NCBI GenBank assembly: GCA_902791165.1
Contig: CADAVB010000005.1
Location: forward strand, 1 to 64,000
DNA length: 64,000 nt
Reading direction: 5' to 3'
Origin: an uncultured Bacteroidia bacterium
GTDB lineage: Bacteria; Bacteroidota; Bacteroidia; Bacteroidales; F082
Position 1 is the first letter of the stretch. The number at the start of each line of letters is the position of its first letter. Both the position numbers and the translations under genes were made by a program. The notes beneath the pieces were generated by a model, which made no database searches, was not told the origin of the DNA, and was given only the letters and a program-made list of their open reading frames with translations. Of the stretch, positions 45,495-53,812 are shown one piece after another.

Positions 45495-45518
45495 ATTAAG
45501 AAAAAATTTGTACTTTTG
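45489..45518 (+). promoter_or_regulatory. Promoter of the rpsF-rpsR-rplI unit
   Basis: -33 box GTTG ending at 45491, 19-bp spacer, and -7 box TACTTTTG at 45511-45518. The leader before rpsF is about 55 bases and AT-rich. Confidence 0.75.
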
Positions 45519-45574
45519 CACCCGCTAAACAAGCAAATATTTTTAATATTTAATTCATTAATAATCAACAAATT

Positions 45575-45922
45575 ATGAACCAGTACGAAACCGTTTTCAT
45601 TTTAACTCCCGTTTTGTCTGATGATCAGATGAAGGAAGCGGTAAAGAAGTATGAAGATCGTTTGGCCCAAGCCGGTGCCGAGATCGTTCATGAAGAGAAC
45701 TGGGGTATGCGCAAATTGGCCTACCCAATCCAAAAGAAATCCACGGGCTTCTACCACCTCATTGAGTTCAAGGCCGATGGAAACATCCTCGCAGATGTCG
45801 AAACCGAACTGAAACGCGACGAGCGCATTCTGCGCTTCCTCACCGTAAAGCTCGACAAGCACGCCATCGCTTACAACGAAAAGAAACGCAAGAAAGCCGC
45901 CGAAGCCACTGCCGAGGCCTAA
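45575..45922 (+). CDS. rpsF: 30S ribosomal protein S6
   Basis: A 115-residue protein with the S6 ferredoxin-like fold ([60 protein letters not shown]). It binds S18 and the central domain of 16S rRNA. First gene of a three-gene ribosomal unit with rpsR and rplI, an order conserved widely in bacteria. The Lys/Ala-rich tail is usual in this phylum. Confidence 0.97.
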   Translation: MNQYETVFILTPVLSDDQMKEAVKKYEDRLAQAGAEIVHEENWGMRKLAYPIQKKSTGFYHLIEFKADGNILADVETELKRDERILRFLTVKLDKHAIAYNEKKRKKAAEATAEA

Positions 45923-45948
45923 TGTTGAACCTTTAAATCTTTAGAGAA

Positions 45949-46218
45949 ATGGCACAAAACAACAACGACATCAAATACTTGACCCCCATTGCGGTCGATA
46001 CCAAGAGAAAAAAATACTGCCGCTTCAAGAAGAACCGCATCAAATACATCGACTATAAAGATGCTGACTTTTTGCTGAAGTTTGTGAACGAGCAAGGTAA
46101 GATTCTGCCCCGCCGCATCACTGGCACCTCAATGAAATACCAGCGCAAGGTCGCCCAAGCCATCAAGCGTGCCCGCCACCTTTCCCTGATGCCTTATGTA
46201 GCTGACTGTTTGAAATAA
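45949..46218 (+). CDS. rpsR: 30S ribosomal protein S18
   Basis: An 89-residue basic protein ([22 protein letters not shown], then the typical [34 protein letters not shown], given here in parts). It forms a dimer with S6 on the small subunit. It lies 26 bp after rpsF and 17 bp before rplI. A single cysteine at YCRFK replaces the zinc-type motif seen in some S18. Confidence 0.97.
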   Translation: MAQNNNDIKYLTPIAVDTKRKKYCRFKKNRIKYIDYKDADFLLKFVNEQGKILPRRITGTSMKYQRKVAQAIKRARHLSLMPYVADCLK

Positions 46219-46235
46219 TTGAAGGAGGACAAGAC

Positions 46236-46685
46236 ATGGAAATCATTTTGAAACAAGATATCAACAATTTGGGATACAAAGACGACATCGTCACCGTGAA
46301 ATCTGGTTATGCCCGCAACTTCCTCATCCCTCAAGGCTTTGCCATCTTGGCCACCGAAAGAAATCGCAAGATTTTGGCCGAAGAAATGCGCCAAAGAGCC
46401 CATAAGGAAGAAAAAATCAAGAACGAAGCCATCGACAAGGCCAAGGCTTTGGAAGGCTTGAAGCTCCGCATCCCGGCCAAGGCTGCCGCCACCGGCAAGA
46501 TTTTCGGCTCGGTGAACAACATCATGATTGCCAACGCCATCAAGGAAGCCTGCAATCTCGACGTTGATCGCAAGCACATCGTCATCAACGAAGACGCTGT
46601 CAAGGAAGTGGGCGAATACAAAGCCAAAGTGAAGCTTCACAAAGACGTTCAAGTCGAAGTGGACTTCGAGGTTTTCGCTGAATAA
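46236..46685 (+). CDS. rplI: 50S ribosomal protein L9
   Basis: A 149-residue two-domain protein: the N-terminal domain has EIILKQDINNLGYKDDIVTVK and GYARNFLIPQGFAILAT, a long connecting helix follows, and the C-terminal domain includes KIFGSVNNIMIANAI. It binds 23S rRNA near the L1 stalk. The start is preceded by AAGGAGGA, an unusually strong ribosome-binding site for this phylum. A terminator closes the unit. Confidence 0.97.
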   Translation: MEIILKQDINNLGYKDDIVTVKSGYARNFLIPQGFAILATERNRKILAEEMRQRAHKEEKIKNEAIDKAKALEGLKLRIPAKAAATGKIFGSVNNIMIANAIKEACNLDVDRKHIVINEDAVKEVGEYKAKVKLHKDVQVEVDFEVFAE

Positions 46686-46719
46686 AACCAATGTGTTTTT
46701 ATACCCATTAATCAAGATA

Positions 46720-46749
46720 GGCTGCCTTGACAAAGGGCAGCCTTTTTTT
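46720..46749 (+). terminator. Terminator of the rpsF-rpsR-rplI unit
   Basis: GGCTGCC and GGCAGCC pair around a nine-base loop, followed by a seven-T run. Confidence 0.92.
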
Positions 46750-46760
46750 GGACTCACGAC

Positions 46761-47495
46761 ATGGTCAGCAAAAACACAGTCAAGCAGGTGGCATCGTTAA
46801 AGATGCAGAAATACCGCAAAGAAACCGGACTGTTCGTTGTGGAAGGGCGAAAAATGGTGGAAGAACTGCTCCATTCCGACTTCACAATGGAAAGCCTTTA
46901 TGCTACAGAAACATTCATTGCCCAGCATCCGCATTTTGTCGCGGCCGAAACCGTCAGCGAAAGCCAGATGGCGCAAATGAGCAGTCACGACACACCTTCG
47001 GGCCTTTTGGCCGTGGCACGAATCCCAACGGGCACAAGGCTCTCCGACAGCGCGCCGCTTGTGCTGGCTTTGGATGGCATCGCCAATCCTGGCAACATGG
47101 GCACCATCATCAGAACCGCAGAATGGTTCGGCATCAACGACATCGCTTGCAGCCCCGACTGTGTTGAGCTATGGAACCCAAAAGTCATCCAGGCCACCAT
47201 GGGCTCCGTCTTTAGAATACGGTTGATTTACAAAGACTTACCATCTTTCCTCGACGAAAAAAGACAGCAAGGAAAAGCCATCATGGGCGCTTTGCTCGAG
47301 GGCAAAAACCTTTTTGAACAGCGCGATAAAGCACAAGGGGTCATTGTCATAGGAAGCGAATCGCACGGCATTAGGCCCGAGGTCCTACCCTACCTCACCC
47401 ACCCTATCACCATACCGCGCGCCAGCGGTAGCGCCACTGAATCGCTCAATGCCGCCGTGGCCGCCGCCATCATCATGGCAGAACTGACACGATAG
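46761..47495 (+). CDS. SpoU/TrmH-family RNA 2'-O-methyltransferase
   Basis: A 244-residue SPOUT methyltransferase. The N-terminal substrate domain has KYRKETGLFVVEGRKMVEELL; the knotted catalytic domain carries LALDGIANPGNMGTIIRTAEWFG (motif 1), IVIGSESHGIRPEVL (motif 2) and TIPRASGSATESLNAAVAAAI (motif 3). It methylates a ribose in rRNA or tRNA; the exact target cannot be read from the sequence. It starts 12 bp after the ribosomal terminator. Confidence 0.92.
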   Translation: MVSKNTVKQVASLKMQKYRKETGLFVVEGRKMVEELLHSDFTMESLYATETFIAQHPHFVAAETVSESQMAQMSSHDTPSGLLAVARIPTGTRLSDSAPLVLALDGIANPGNMGTIIRTAEWFGINDIACSPDCVELWNPKVIQATMGSVFRIRLIYKDLPSFLDEKRQQGKAIMGALLEGKNLFEQRDKAQGVIVIGSESHGIRPEVLPYLTHPITIPRASGSATESLNAAVAAAIIMAELTR

Positions 47496-47513
47496 CCAAA
47501 AGCCGACGAAACA

Positions 47514-48266
47514 TCATTGTTTTTTACGTTGGAACCCACGACGAGGCTCGCTGTAAACCAAAAACACAGCGGGCTTTTTGTTTAAGTCGCCTTTGAAGCT
47601 TTTCCAAGCGACAACATCCTGGCTAACAACCAGTTCGTCATCGCACGTCAGGTTGCAGGCTACGCAAAGCCTGGTGGTCGGATGAAGGTTTTTGCAAAGG
47701 TCTTGCAGCATGGCATTGTTGCGAAAAGGCGTTTCGATGAACAACTCCGTTTCGTTGTTGGCCGCCGATCGGCGTTCCAAATCCTTGATGGCGTTTTGCC
47801 TTTCAGGACTCTTGATGGGCAGGTAGCCATGAAAGGCGAAAGCTTGTCCGTTGAAGCCAGAGGCCATCAAAGCCAAAATCATGGCATTGGGGCCGACCAA
47901 AGGAACTACTTGAATACCAGCCGAATGTGCCAAATCAACCACCAAAGCACCTGGGTCGGCCACGCAGGGCGTTCCCGCTTCCGACATCAGTCCCATATCC
48001 TCCCCTTGAAGACAAGGTCCGAGATGTTCCATCAAGTCGAGATTGCGGGCGTTGTGTTTGTCTAATTCGACAAACTCGATTTCGTCTATGGCCAAGTCCA
48101 TCCCAATTCGGCTTAATACGCGGCGAGAAGTTCGCGTGTTTTCCACCACAAAATATTTCAGCCGTTTCACAATGCTAAGCGTTCCCGCTGGCAACACGTG
48201 TTCAGGTTGGGTGGCGCCGAGCAAATTGGGCACTAAATAGAGTTTTCCGAAAGTTCCCGTTATCAT
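47514..48266 (-). CDS. SAM-dependent tetrapyrrole-methylase-fold protein (RsmI-like)
   Basis: A 250-residue protein of the RsmI relatives: GKLYLVPNLLGATQPEHVLP at the start, YFVVENTRTSRRVLSRIG, MGLMSEAGTPCVADPGALVV and PLVGPNAMILALMASGFNGQAFAFHGYL. True RsmI 2'-O-methylates C1402 of 16S rRNA. This shorter Bacteroidota form keeps the SAM-binding part, but the substrate is less certain. It lies downstream of dnaA on the same strand. Confidence 0.87.
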   Translation of the reverse strand: MITGTFGKLYLVPNLLGATQPEHVLPAGTLSIVKRLKYFVVENTRTSRRVLSRIGMDLAIDEIEFVELDKHNARNLDLMEHLGPCLQGEDMGLMSEAGTPCVADPGALVVDLAHSAGIQVVPLVGPNAMILALMASGFNGQAFAFHGYLPIKSPERQNAIKDLERRSAANNETELFIETPFRNNAMLQDLCKNLHPTTRLCVACNLTCDDELVVSQDVVAWKSFKGDLNKKPAVFLVYSEPRRGFQRKKQ

Positions 48267-48298
48267 AAGACCCTGATGTTTAAACGATTAAATTTTTC

Positions 48299-49717
48299 TT
48301 ACATCGACATTTTCTTTTCAATATCGAGCAGCATGGCCTTGAATTGGCGGTCGGTTTCAAGGCGGTCGGAAACGGTTTTGCAAGCATGGTGGACGGTGGC
48401 ATGGTCCTTGTTTCCGCATTGTTTACCAATCGAAGCGAGGCTGGCTTTGGAGTATTTTTTGGAAAGGAACATGGCAATTTGGCGGGCCTGCACCACCTGG
48501 TGTTTGCGTGTCTTCATTGCCAGCTGCTCAATGGGGATGGTGAAATAGTCGCACACAACGTTGATGATGTATTCCACCGACACCTCTTTGACGGAATTGC
48601 GCAGGAAACGGTCGAGGATTTGTTGCGTCAGCTCGACGGTGATGGCTTTCTTGTTGAGCGACGACTGCGCTACCAAGGAAATCATCACGCCTTCCAACTC
48701 GCGGATATTAGTTCTAACGTTGGTAGCCAGATAATTGACAATCTCGTCGGGCAAGTTGATGCCGTTGTGGTAGAGTTTGCGCTTGAGTATGGCTGCGCGT
48801 GTGGCCACATCGGGCATTTGCAAGTCGGCCGCCAAACCCCACTTGAAGCGCGACAACAAGCGTGGTTCCATGTCCTGAAGATCGGCGGGGAACTTGTCGC
48901 TCGTGATAATCAGCTGCTTGTTGTTTTGGTGCAAATAGTTGAAAATATGGAAGAAGGCTTCCTGTGTCATCGTCTTTTTGGCCAAGAATTGGATATCGTC
49001 GATAATGAGCACATCAATCATCTGGTAGAAGTGGACAAAATCGTTCAGATTCTTGTTTTTGGAAGCCGTAACATATTGGTTTGTAAACTGTTCGGCTTGC
49101 ACGTACAAGACGGTTTTGTCGGGATGGAGGCGTTTTGCTTCCAATCCGATGGCATGGCACAGGTGGGTCTTTCCCAGTCCGGTGCTGCTATAGATGAGCA
49201 GCGGATTGAATGAGTTCTTTCCTGGATTGGCTGCCACGACCAGACCGCCTTGGCGTGCCACGCGATTGCAGTCGCCTTCGATGAAATTGTCAAACGTGTA
49301 GTTCTCGTTGAGTTGCGAGTCGATTTGCAGTTTCTTCAAACCAGGGATGACAAAGGGATTGATGGGGTTTTGGGACAGCGTTTCGGGCGCGGGTCGTCCG
49401 ATGGGGTTCTTCGTGTTGTTGCGCGTCGAGCCAGGCATGACCATGGTGTAGGACCGGTCGGTGCTATCCATCAGGATGCTGTATTCCAGCTTTCCATCAG
49501 GCCCAAGGAAACGCTTAATGGTCTTGCGGAGCAGGTCGATGTAGTGTTCCTCAAGCCATTCGTAGAAAAACTGACTGGGCACTTGGATGGTCAGTACGCT
49601 ACCGTTCAACGCTATCGGAACGATAGGTTTGAACCAGGTCGCATAGCTCTGCTCGGAGGTGTTGTCGCGAATCACCTCAAGGCATTTTCTCCATATCTCC
49701 AAATGGTTGGCAGTCAT
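48299..49717 (-). CDS. dnaA: Chromosomal replication initiator DnaA
   Basis: A 472-residue AAA+ initiator. Domain I: EIWRKCLEVIRDNTSEQSYATWFKPI. Domain III: LLIYSSTGLGKTHLCHAIGLEAKRLHP (Walker A), DVLIIDDIQFLAKK (Walker B), and sensor regions including FKWGLAADLQMPDVATRAAIL. Domain IV ends with the DnaA-box-binding signature ASLASIGKQCGNKDHATVHHACKTV-like sequence. Lengths are typical. The 210 bp upstream are AT-rich, but I find no TTATNCACA boxes there, so I do not place oriC in the window. Confidence 0.97.
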   Translation of the reverse strand: MTANHLEIWRKCLEVIRDNTSEQSYATWFKPIVPIALNGSVLTIQVPSQFFYEWLEEHYIDLLRKTIKRFLGPDGKLEYSILMDSTDRSYTMVMPGSTRNNTKNPIGRPAPETLSQNPINPFVIPGLKKLQIDSQLNENYTFDNFIEGDCNRVARQGGLVVAANPGKNSFNPLLIYSSTGLGKTHLCHAIGLEAKRLHPDKTVLYVQAEQFTNQYVTASKNKNLNDFVHFYQMIDVLIIDDIQFLAKKTMTQEAFFHIFNYLHQNNKQLIITSDKFPADLQDMEPRLLSRFKWGLAADLQMPDVATRAAILKRKLYHNGINLPDEIVNYLATNVRTNIRELEGVMISLVAQSSLNKKAITVELTQQILDRFLRNSVKEVSVEYIINVVCDYFTIPIEQLAMKTRKHQVVQARQIAMFLSKKYSKASLASIGKQCGNKDHATVHHACKTVSDRLETDRQFKAMLLDIEKKMSM

Positions 49718-49928
49718 TAGAAATCCGTTATTTTATTGTCTTTCAAGCTGATTTGACGAAAAAAGAGGACTCTTTTTCCCTTGTCATTCTGACTTATTTT
49801 GACTTTGCAAAAATCGGAAATTAATAGTTAATAAAAAAATCTCCAGCCTATTGAATTTGAATTTTCTTTTCCGTAAAATACGAGGATTTTCCCCATTTTT
49901 GGCAAAAACACCGCTTTAACCATTTGAT

Positions 49929-50540
49929 TTATATGGTTTTGACATGGCTTATTTTTACTCCGAATAAATTGCGAAATTTTTCCTCGATTCTTGGAGCGTC
50001 ATTTTTTCTTGTTGAAAACTCCAAATAGCAGTCCAGCTCGAAACGCGGGTTCAACTGTTCCAATTCTTCGTCTTTTAGGATGCGCATCACCTCGTTCATC
50101 AAAGGGTACTCGAACTCCAAACTGTAAATTTCATTTATGGTTTTTTCTACTATCGTACTGTTGTCCAAAGCTTCGCGGGCTGCGGTTTTGTAGGCATTGA
50201 TGAGTCCAGAAGTACCCAATTTGATGCCACCGAAATAGCGCGTCACGACAATGCACAGGTTGGTAACGTCTTTCGAGAGAATTTGGTTGAGGATAGGTTT
50301 GCCTGCCGTGCCCGAAGGTTCGCCGTCGTCGGAAGAACGGAAAGTTTTCTTGTCGGGACCAATCATGTAGGCGTAACAATGGTGCCTCGCATCGAAATAT
50401 TTCTTCTTGACGGAAGCCACGGCGGCTTTGGCTTCGTCCTCACTCGTCACGACGAAAGTTTCGGCAATAAACTTGCTGCCTTTCTCCTTGTAAAGACCTT
50501 CTCCGCAGGTGCTTATTATTTTATAGGTGTCGTCGTTCAT
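49929..50540 (-). CDS. YigZ/IMPACT family protein
   Basis: A 203-residue protein with the IMPACT N-terminal fold: GLYKEKGSKFIAETFVV, DARHHCYAYMIGP, and the signature SSDDGEPSGTAGKPIL followed by VVTRYFGGIKLGTSGLINAYKTAA. A C-terminal ferredoxin-like domain (YPLMNEVMRILKDEEL) is complete. The biochemical role is unclear; relatives affect translation regulation. The ATG at 50540 overlaps the TGA of the upstream transporter gene (ATGA), so the two are coupled. Confidence 0.92.
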   Translation of the reverse strand: MNDDTYKIISTCGEGLYKEKGSKFIAETFVVTSEDEAKAAVASVKKKYFDARHHCYAYMIGPDKKTFRSSDDGEPSGTAGKPILNQILSKDVTNLCIVVTRYFGGIKLGTSGLINAYKTAAREALDNSTIVEKTINEIYSLEFEYPLMNEVMRILKDEELEQLNPRFELDCYLEFSTRKNDAPRIEEKFRNLFGVKISHVKTI

Positions 50541-51397
50541 GGCTTCAAAGTGATGAGAATAACAGCAATGATGGCGATGGCCAAGCCCAGGTAGTTTTTC
50601 CAAGTGAGTTTTTCCTTGAACAGCAGCCAGCCCGTGAGCGCGGTGACGCTGACCACACCTATATTATATATGGGGAACAGCACAACATTGTCGAAACAGC
50701 GCATGGCATGATAGACACAAAAAGTGGAGAAGAAGTTGATAACGCCCAAACCTATGCCGCCCAAGGCGCTTTTCCACTGCCATTTTGAGCGGCCACGGAT
50801 GAGGTCGAAGGCCACGACGAGAATGCCGAAAAGCAAGGCGACAAAATAAATGAAAGCAATCATGAAGCTCATGTCGGCGGCGGCGTTGCGCTGCTCGGTG
50901 AGTTTCATCAGGATGTCGCCGGTGCCTGTCCCGAAAAAGATAAGAACAGGAAGCAACCAACTGGTTTTGTTAGTTTTAGCGGATTCGTTTTTACCACCTA
51001 CCACCAACACCAAAGCCACCAATGCCAGCACGATGCCCATCGTGGCGACGAAGTTCAGCCTTTCGCTAAACAACACTACACCCGCCAAAGTGGGCAGCAC
51101 CACCGACAATTTGCTTGACAGCGAGGTAACTGTCACGCCTGAACGTTGGGTGGATGCGGTCATCAGCAAGTAGGTGAAAATGAACCAAAAACCCGTCACG
51201 ATGGAGAGGCCAAACCACGGCTCGGCGACCAATTGCGGCACGGTGTCGAATTGTTTGCACATCAAAAAGCCCGTGCCCGAGGCGAAGACATAATTCCACA
51301 TCAGCGCCTGATGGTTGTCGAGTTTAAAGCGTTCGAACAGCCGCATGGCGACGAAGACACCGGTGGAGAACAATATCGCAAGAATCAAATAAATCAT
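50537..51397 (-). CDS. EamA/DMT-family transporter
   Basis: A 286-residue inner-membrane protein with about ten helices arranged as two five-helix EamA repeats; the conserved ends of the halves are VTSLSSKLSVVLPTLAGVVLFSERL and ALTGWLLFKEKLTWKNYLGLAIAIIAVILI. It is a secondary transporter, often a metabolite exporter, with unknown substrate. It overlaps yigZ by 4 bp and starts next to the hairpin at 51406. Confidence 0.88.
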   Translation of the reverse strand: MIYLILAILFSTGVFVAMRLFERFKLDNHQALMWNYVFASGTGFLMCKQFDTVPQLVAEPWFGLSIVTGFWFIFTYLLMTASTQRSGVTVTSLSSKLSVVLPTLAGVVLFSERLNFVATMGIVLALVALVLVVGGKNESAKTNKTSWLLPVLIFFGTGTGDILMKLTEQRNAAADMSFMIAFIYFVALLFGILVVAFDLIRGRSKWQWKSALGGIGLGVINFFSTFCVYHAMRCFDNVVLFPIYNIGVVSVTALTGWLLFKEKLTWKNYLGLAIAIIAVILITLKP

Positions 51398-51405
51398 ATT
51401 GTAGA

Positions 51406-51425
51406 GGCGACCCTATGTGGTCGCC
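51406..51425. repeat. Hairpin repeat of the CTACA-tailed family, inverted copy
   Basis: GGCGACC and GGTCGCC pair around CTATGT. Read on the minus strand it gives ...GGTCGCCTCTACA, matching the element at 24544-24565 apart from compensating stem changes. On the plus strand it is followed by a T-rich tract. Confidence 0.7.
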
Positions 51426-51474
51426 CTTTTTAATTGATTCGGCAAAAGTACGGTTTTTTGCGTATTTTTGCGCC

Positions 51475-52337
51475 ATGATTGGTTTTAATTTGCAGAAAAC
51501 GAAGCGCCATTTCACCGATGTTTTGGCCACGACGTTCTCGCAGCGCGAGGCGGAACAGCTGATGCGCATCCTCTTGGAAGACCTTTTTTGCATCAATTGG
51601 AACCGCCAACTGATGGAGCCAGATTTGCGCATTGACGAAAGGCAGCATTACCAATTGGAGCAAGCCGTGAAGCGACTTTTGGACGGCGAGCCAGTCCAGT
51701 ATGTAACAGGCGTGGCGCGTTTCGGCAATCTATTAATAAAGGTGTCGCCGTCGGTGCTCATTCCGCGACCCGAAACAGAGGAACTGGTGCAGAAGATTTG
51801 CGCCGCAATTCCAAAGGAGGAACCCATTCGAATCTGGGACATCGGAACAGGCTCTGGCTGCATTGCCATTGCCTTGGCCAAACATTTTGAGAACGCGGAA
51901 GTCATTGCTTTTGATGTTTCCAAAGAAGCCTTGAAAATCGCCAAGGAAAACGCGAAAAACAATGGTGCGAAGGTGGTTTTTGCGCAAGACGATGTCCTAA
52001 AACCAACATCCGATTATTTCACCCAGCCCGTGGATTTGGTGGTGAGCAACCCGCCCTACGTGTGCGACAGCGAGCGCGCCGCGATGGAGGCCAATGTCCT
52101 TGACTGGGAACCCGAAACTGCTTTGTCCCCGACGACGACCCGCTTCGTTTTTATCGCCAAATCTTAAAATTGTCCAAAAAACAATTGAAGCCCAATGGCC
52201 AGGTTTGGTTTGAAATCAACGAGCGGATGGGCGAAGAAATGCTTTCACTTTGCCGTGAAATGGGTTTTGCGGATGCAAAAGTTTTGTTTGATTTTGCCGA
52301 AAAACATAGAATTTGCCGTGCCACCCAAGTCCCGTAG
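51475..52337 (+). pseudogene. prmC: Protein release-factor glutamine methyltransferase with a C-terminal frameshift
   Basis: The first frame encodes residues 1-230, including LIPRPETEELVQKI, the SAM motif IWDIGTGSGCIAIALAKHF, and catalytic NPPY at residues 192-195, then runs out of frame after LDWEPETAL. The -1 frame carries the expected remainder (PDDDPLRFYRQILKLSKKQL to RICRATQVP) ending at TAG 52335-52337. The break at about 52122-52126 looks like loss of one TTTG unit from a repeated TTTGTTTG. PrmC methylates the GGQ glutamine of release factors and is normally important, so the change may be an assembly error, or the truncated enzyme may still work. The start is unusual: a -7 box TATTTTTG ends only 4 bp before the ATG, pointing to a leaderless mRNA. 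Confidence 0.85.
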
Positions 52338-52374
52338 GGACGACAGAATTTTGGCAGGCGGTGCAACACCTGCC
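52329..52374 (+). repeat. Double-hairpin intergenic repeat, copy 3
   Basis: GTCCCGTAGGGAC (52329-52341) and GGCAGG...CCTGCC (52353-52374). Compared with copies 1 and 2 the first stem has a C-G pair changed to T-A on both arms, so the hairpin is kept. It covers the stop codon of the prmC reading frame. Confidence 0.75.
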
Positions 52375-52407
52375 AACAAAAAATACAATTCGTTTCCAAA
52401 AAAGTAG

Positions 52408-52415
52408 TAATTTTG
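52408..52415 (+). promoter_or_regulatory. -7 box of the RNase P RNA gene
   Basis: TAATTTTG ends 6 bp before the predicted 5' end of rnpB. The -33 box is not clear. Confidence 0.6.
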
Positions 52416-52421
52416 CCGCCG

Positions 52422-52799
52422 CGATTCAGGCAGACTGTCGCGGGTCGGGAAAGCCGGCGCGAGGAAAGTCGGGACAGCACAGAGCACCATACTTCCTAAC
52501 GGGAAGGTGCGCAAAAGCGTAACAGAAAGTGCCACAGAAAAATATACCGCCCCGAGCTTGTCGAGGGGTAAGGGTGAAAACGTGAGGTAAGAGCTCACGC
52601 GGCGGGTGGCGACATTCCGCTGGGGTAAACCTTATGGGCTGCAAGTCCAAGTATAGAGGCAAGGAAGCCTTCGGGCTTCGAGAGGGCTGCTCGTCCGTCG
52701 TCTCAGGGTAGGGCGCTTGAGCCTGCGGGCGACCGCAGGTCTAGAGAAATGACAGTCGCCCCGCAAGGGGAACAGAATCCCGCTTATTCGCCTGGGTCG
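52422..52799 (+). ncRNA. rnpB: RNase P RNA (type A)
   Basis: The catalytic RNA that trims tRNA 5' ends. Conserved regions appear in order: GAGGAAAGTCGGGACAGCAC (CR-I, about 52460), GGGTGAAAACGTGAGGTAAG (CR-IV, about 52571), and ACAGAATCCCGCTTA (CR-V, about 52772). The ends pair: ATTCAGGC with GCCTGGGT (helix P1) and GACTGTC with GACAGTC (helix P2). The ends are given to within a few bases. A terminator follows. Confidence 0.95.
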
Positions 52800-52811
52800 T
52801 TGTTTTACAAG

Positions 52812-52846
52812 GAGTTCCGCAAAATGGTGGAACTCTTTTGTTTTTG
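52812..52846 (+). terminator. Terminator of rnpB
   Basis: GAGTTCC and GGAACTC pair around a ten-base loop, followed by TTTTGTTTTT. Confidence 0.88.
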
Positions 52847-53110
52847 TGCTTCGACAATGTCTGGTATTCAACGGCGACAGCAAGAACACAAAAACCGTGC
52901 GGGGCAGACTGCGCTGCCCCGCACTTGATAAAAACTAACTCAAAAATTCATTCTTAAACTTATGACAAAAATCTGCTGCAAAAATACGTCGGCTCTGTAG
53001 CCTGTAAAATCCCCATTGAAGGGTATTTTGCCTCGTCGAAATCCCCATAACCTGCGATGCGGTGGGAATGAGGAATTTTACTAATTTTGCCCCATCAAAT
53101 AACGATTGTC

Positions 53111-53812
53111 ATGTCCAAAAAGAAAACCCCATTCTCGAAAGACTCCAAATTTGCCGAGTTGATGACGGACGACCGCCGGCTGCTGCAACTGCTGCCCCGC
53201 TTCGGCATCGGATTAGGCTTCGGCGACCGCAATGTAGAGCAAGTGTGCCAGATGAACCACGTCAGCACAGAGCTCTTTCTCTTGATTTGCGAGATTTACT
53301 CCGACAGCAGCTTCAAGCCCAATTACAGCGAATTGCAGCAAATCGACATGGGCGACCTCCTCTCCTATCTGAAAGCCTCGCACCAGTATTATCTTGGAGA
53401 GCGTTTCCCGCACATCGAGGAACACCTGCAACACATCATCGAGGCCTGCGGACAGAAATACGGCCCAATGCTCAGCCATTTCTACGACGAATACAAGCAG
53501 GAAGTAATGCGTCACATCCAATTCTATGAGGAAGAAGTGGTGTTCCCTTACATCGAGGCCCTGCTCAACGGGCAACGCACCGACTCCTATAAAATCAACG
53601 AGTTTGAGCACAACCACACCAACATACAGGACACCCTCGACGACATGATGAACATCCTGCTCAAATACCTCCCTGGCGACATCCTGCCCAAGGAGCGCAT
53701 TGAAATCTCGTATGACATCATGGAACTGAGCGACGACCTCAACCGCCATTCGCTCATCGAAGAGCGTATCCTCGTCCCATCCGTTGAATCCCTTGAGCGT
53801 GCCCAGCCATGA
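53111..53812 (+). CDS. Hemerythrin-domain (DUF542/RIC-like) protein
   Basis: A 233-residue protein. The N-terminal part (DSKFAELMTDDRRLLQLLPRFGIGLGFGD; VCQMNHVSTELFLLICEIY) resembles the DUF542 head of di-iron repair proteins, but the CPxC motif is absent. The C-terminal four-helix bundle has metal-type ligands in order: HIEEHLQHI, MRHIQFYEEEVVFPYI, FEHNHTNI and LNRHSLIEERILVP. It probably carries a di-iron centre that senses or handles O2, NO or oxidative stress. A -7 box TAATTTTG lies at 53082-53089. It overlaps the next gene by 4 bp, linking sensor and regulator. Confidence 0.82.
   Translation: MSKKKTPFSKDSKFAELMTDDRRLLQLLPRFGIGLGFGDRNVEQVCQMNHVSTELFLLICEIYSDSSFKPNYSELQQIDMGDLLSYLKASHQYYLGERFPHIEEHLQHIIEACGQKYGPMLSHFYDEYKQEVMRHIQFYEEEVVFPYIEALLNGQRTDSYKINEFEHNHTNIQDTLDDMMNILLKYLPGDILPKERIEISYDIMELSDDLNRHSLIEERILVPSVESLERAQP

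Noticed and set aside
49718..49928. Possible replication origin upstream of dnaA
   Set aside because: AT-rich, but no TTATNCACA-type DnaA boxes were found in the interval.
52632..52889. Short open frames across the RNase P RNA gene
   Set aside because: The interval folds as RNase P RNA with conserved regions in order; the frames are incidental.
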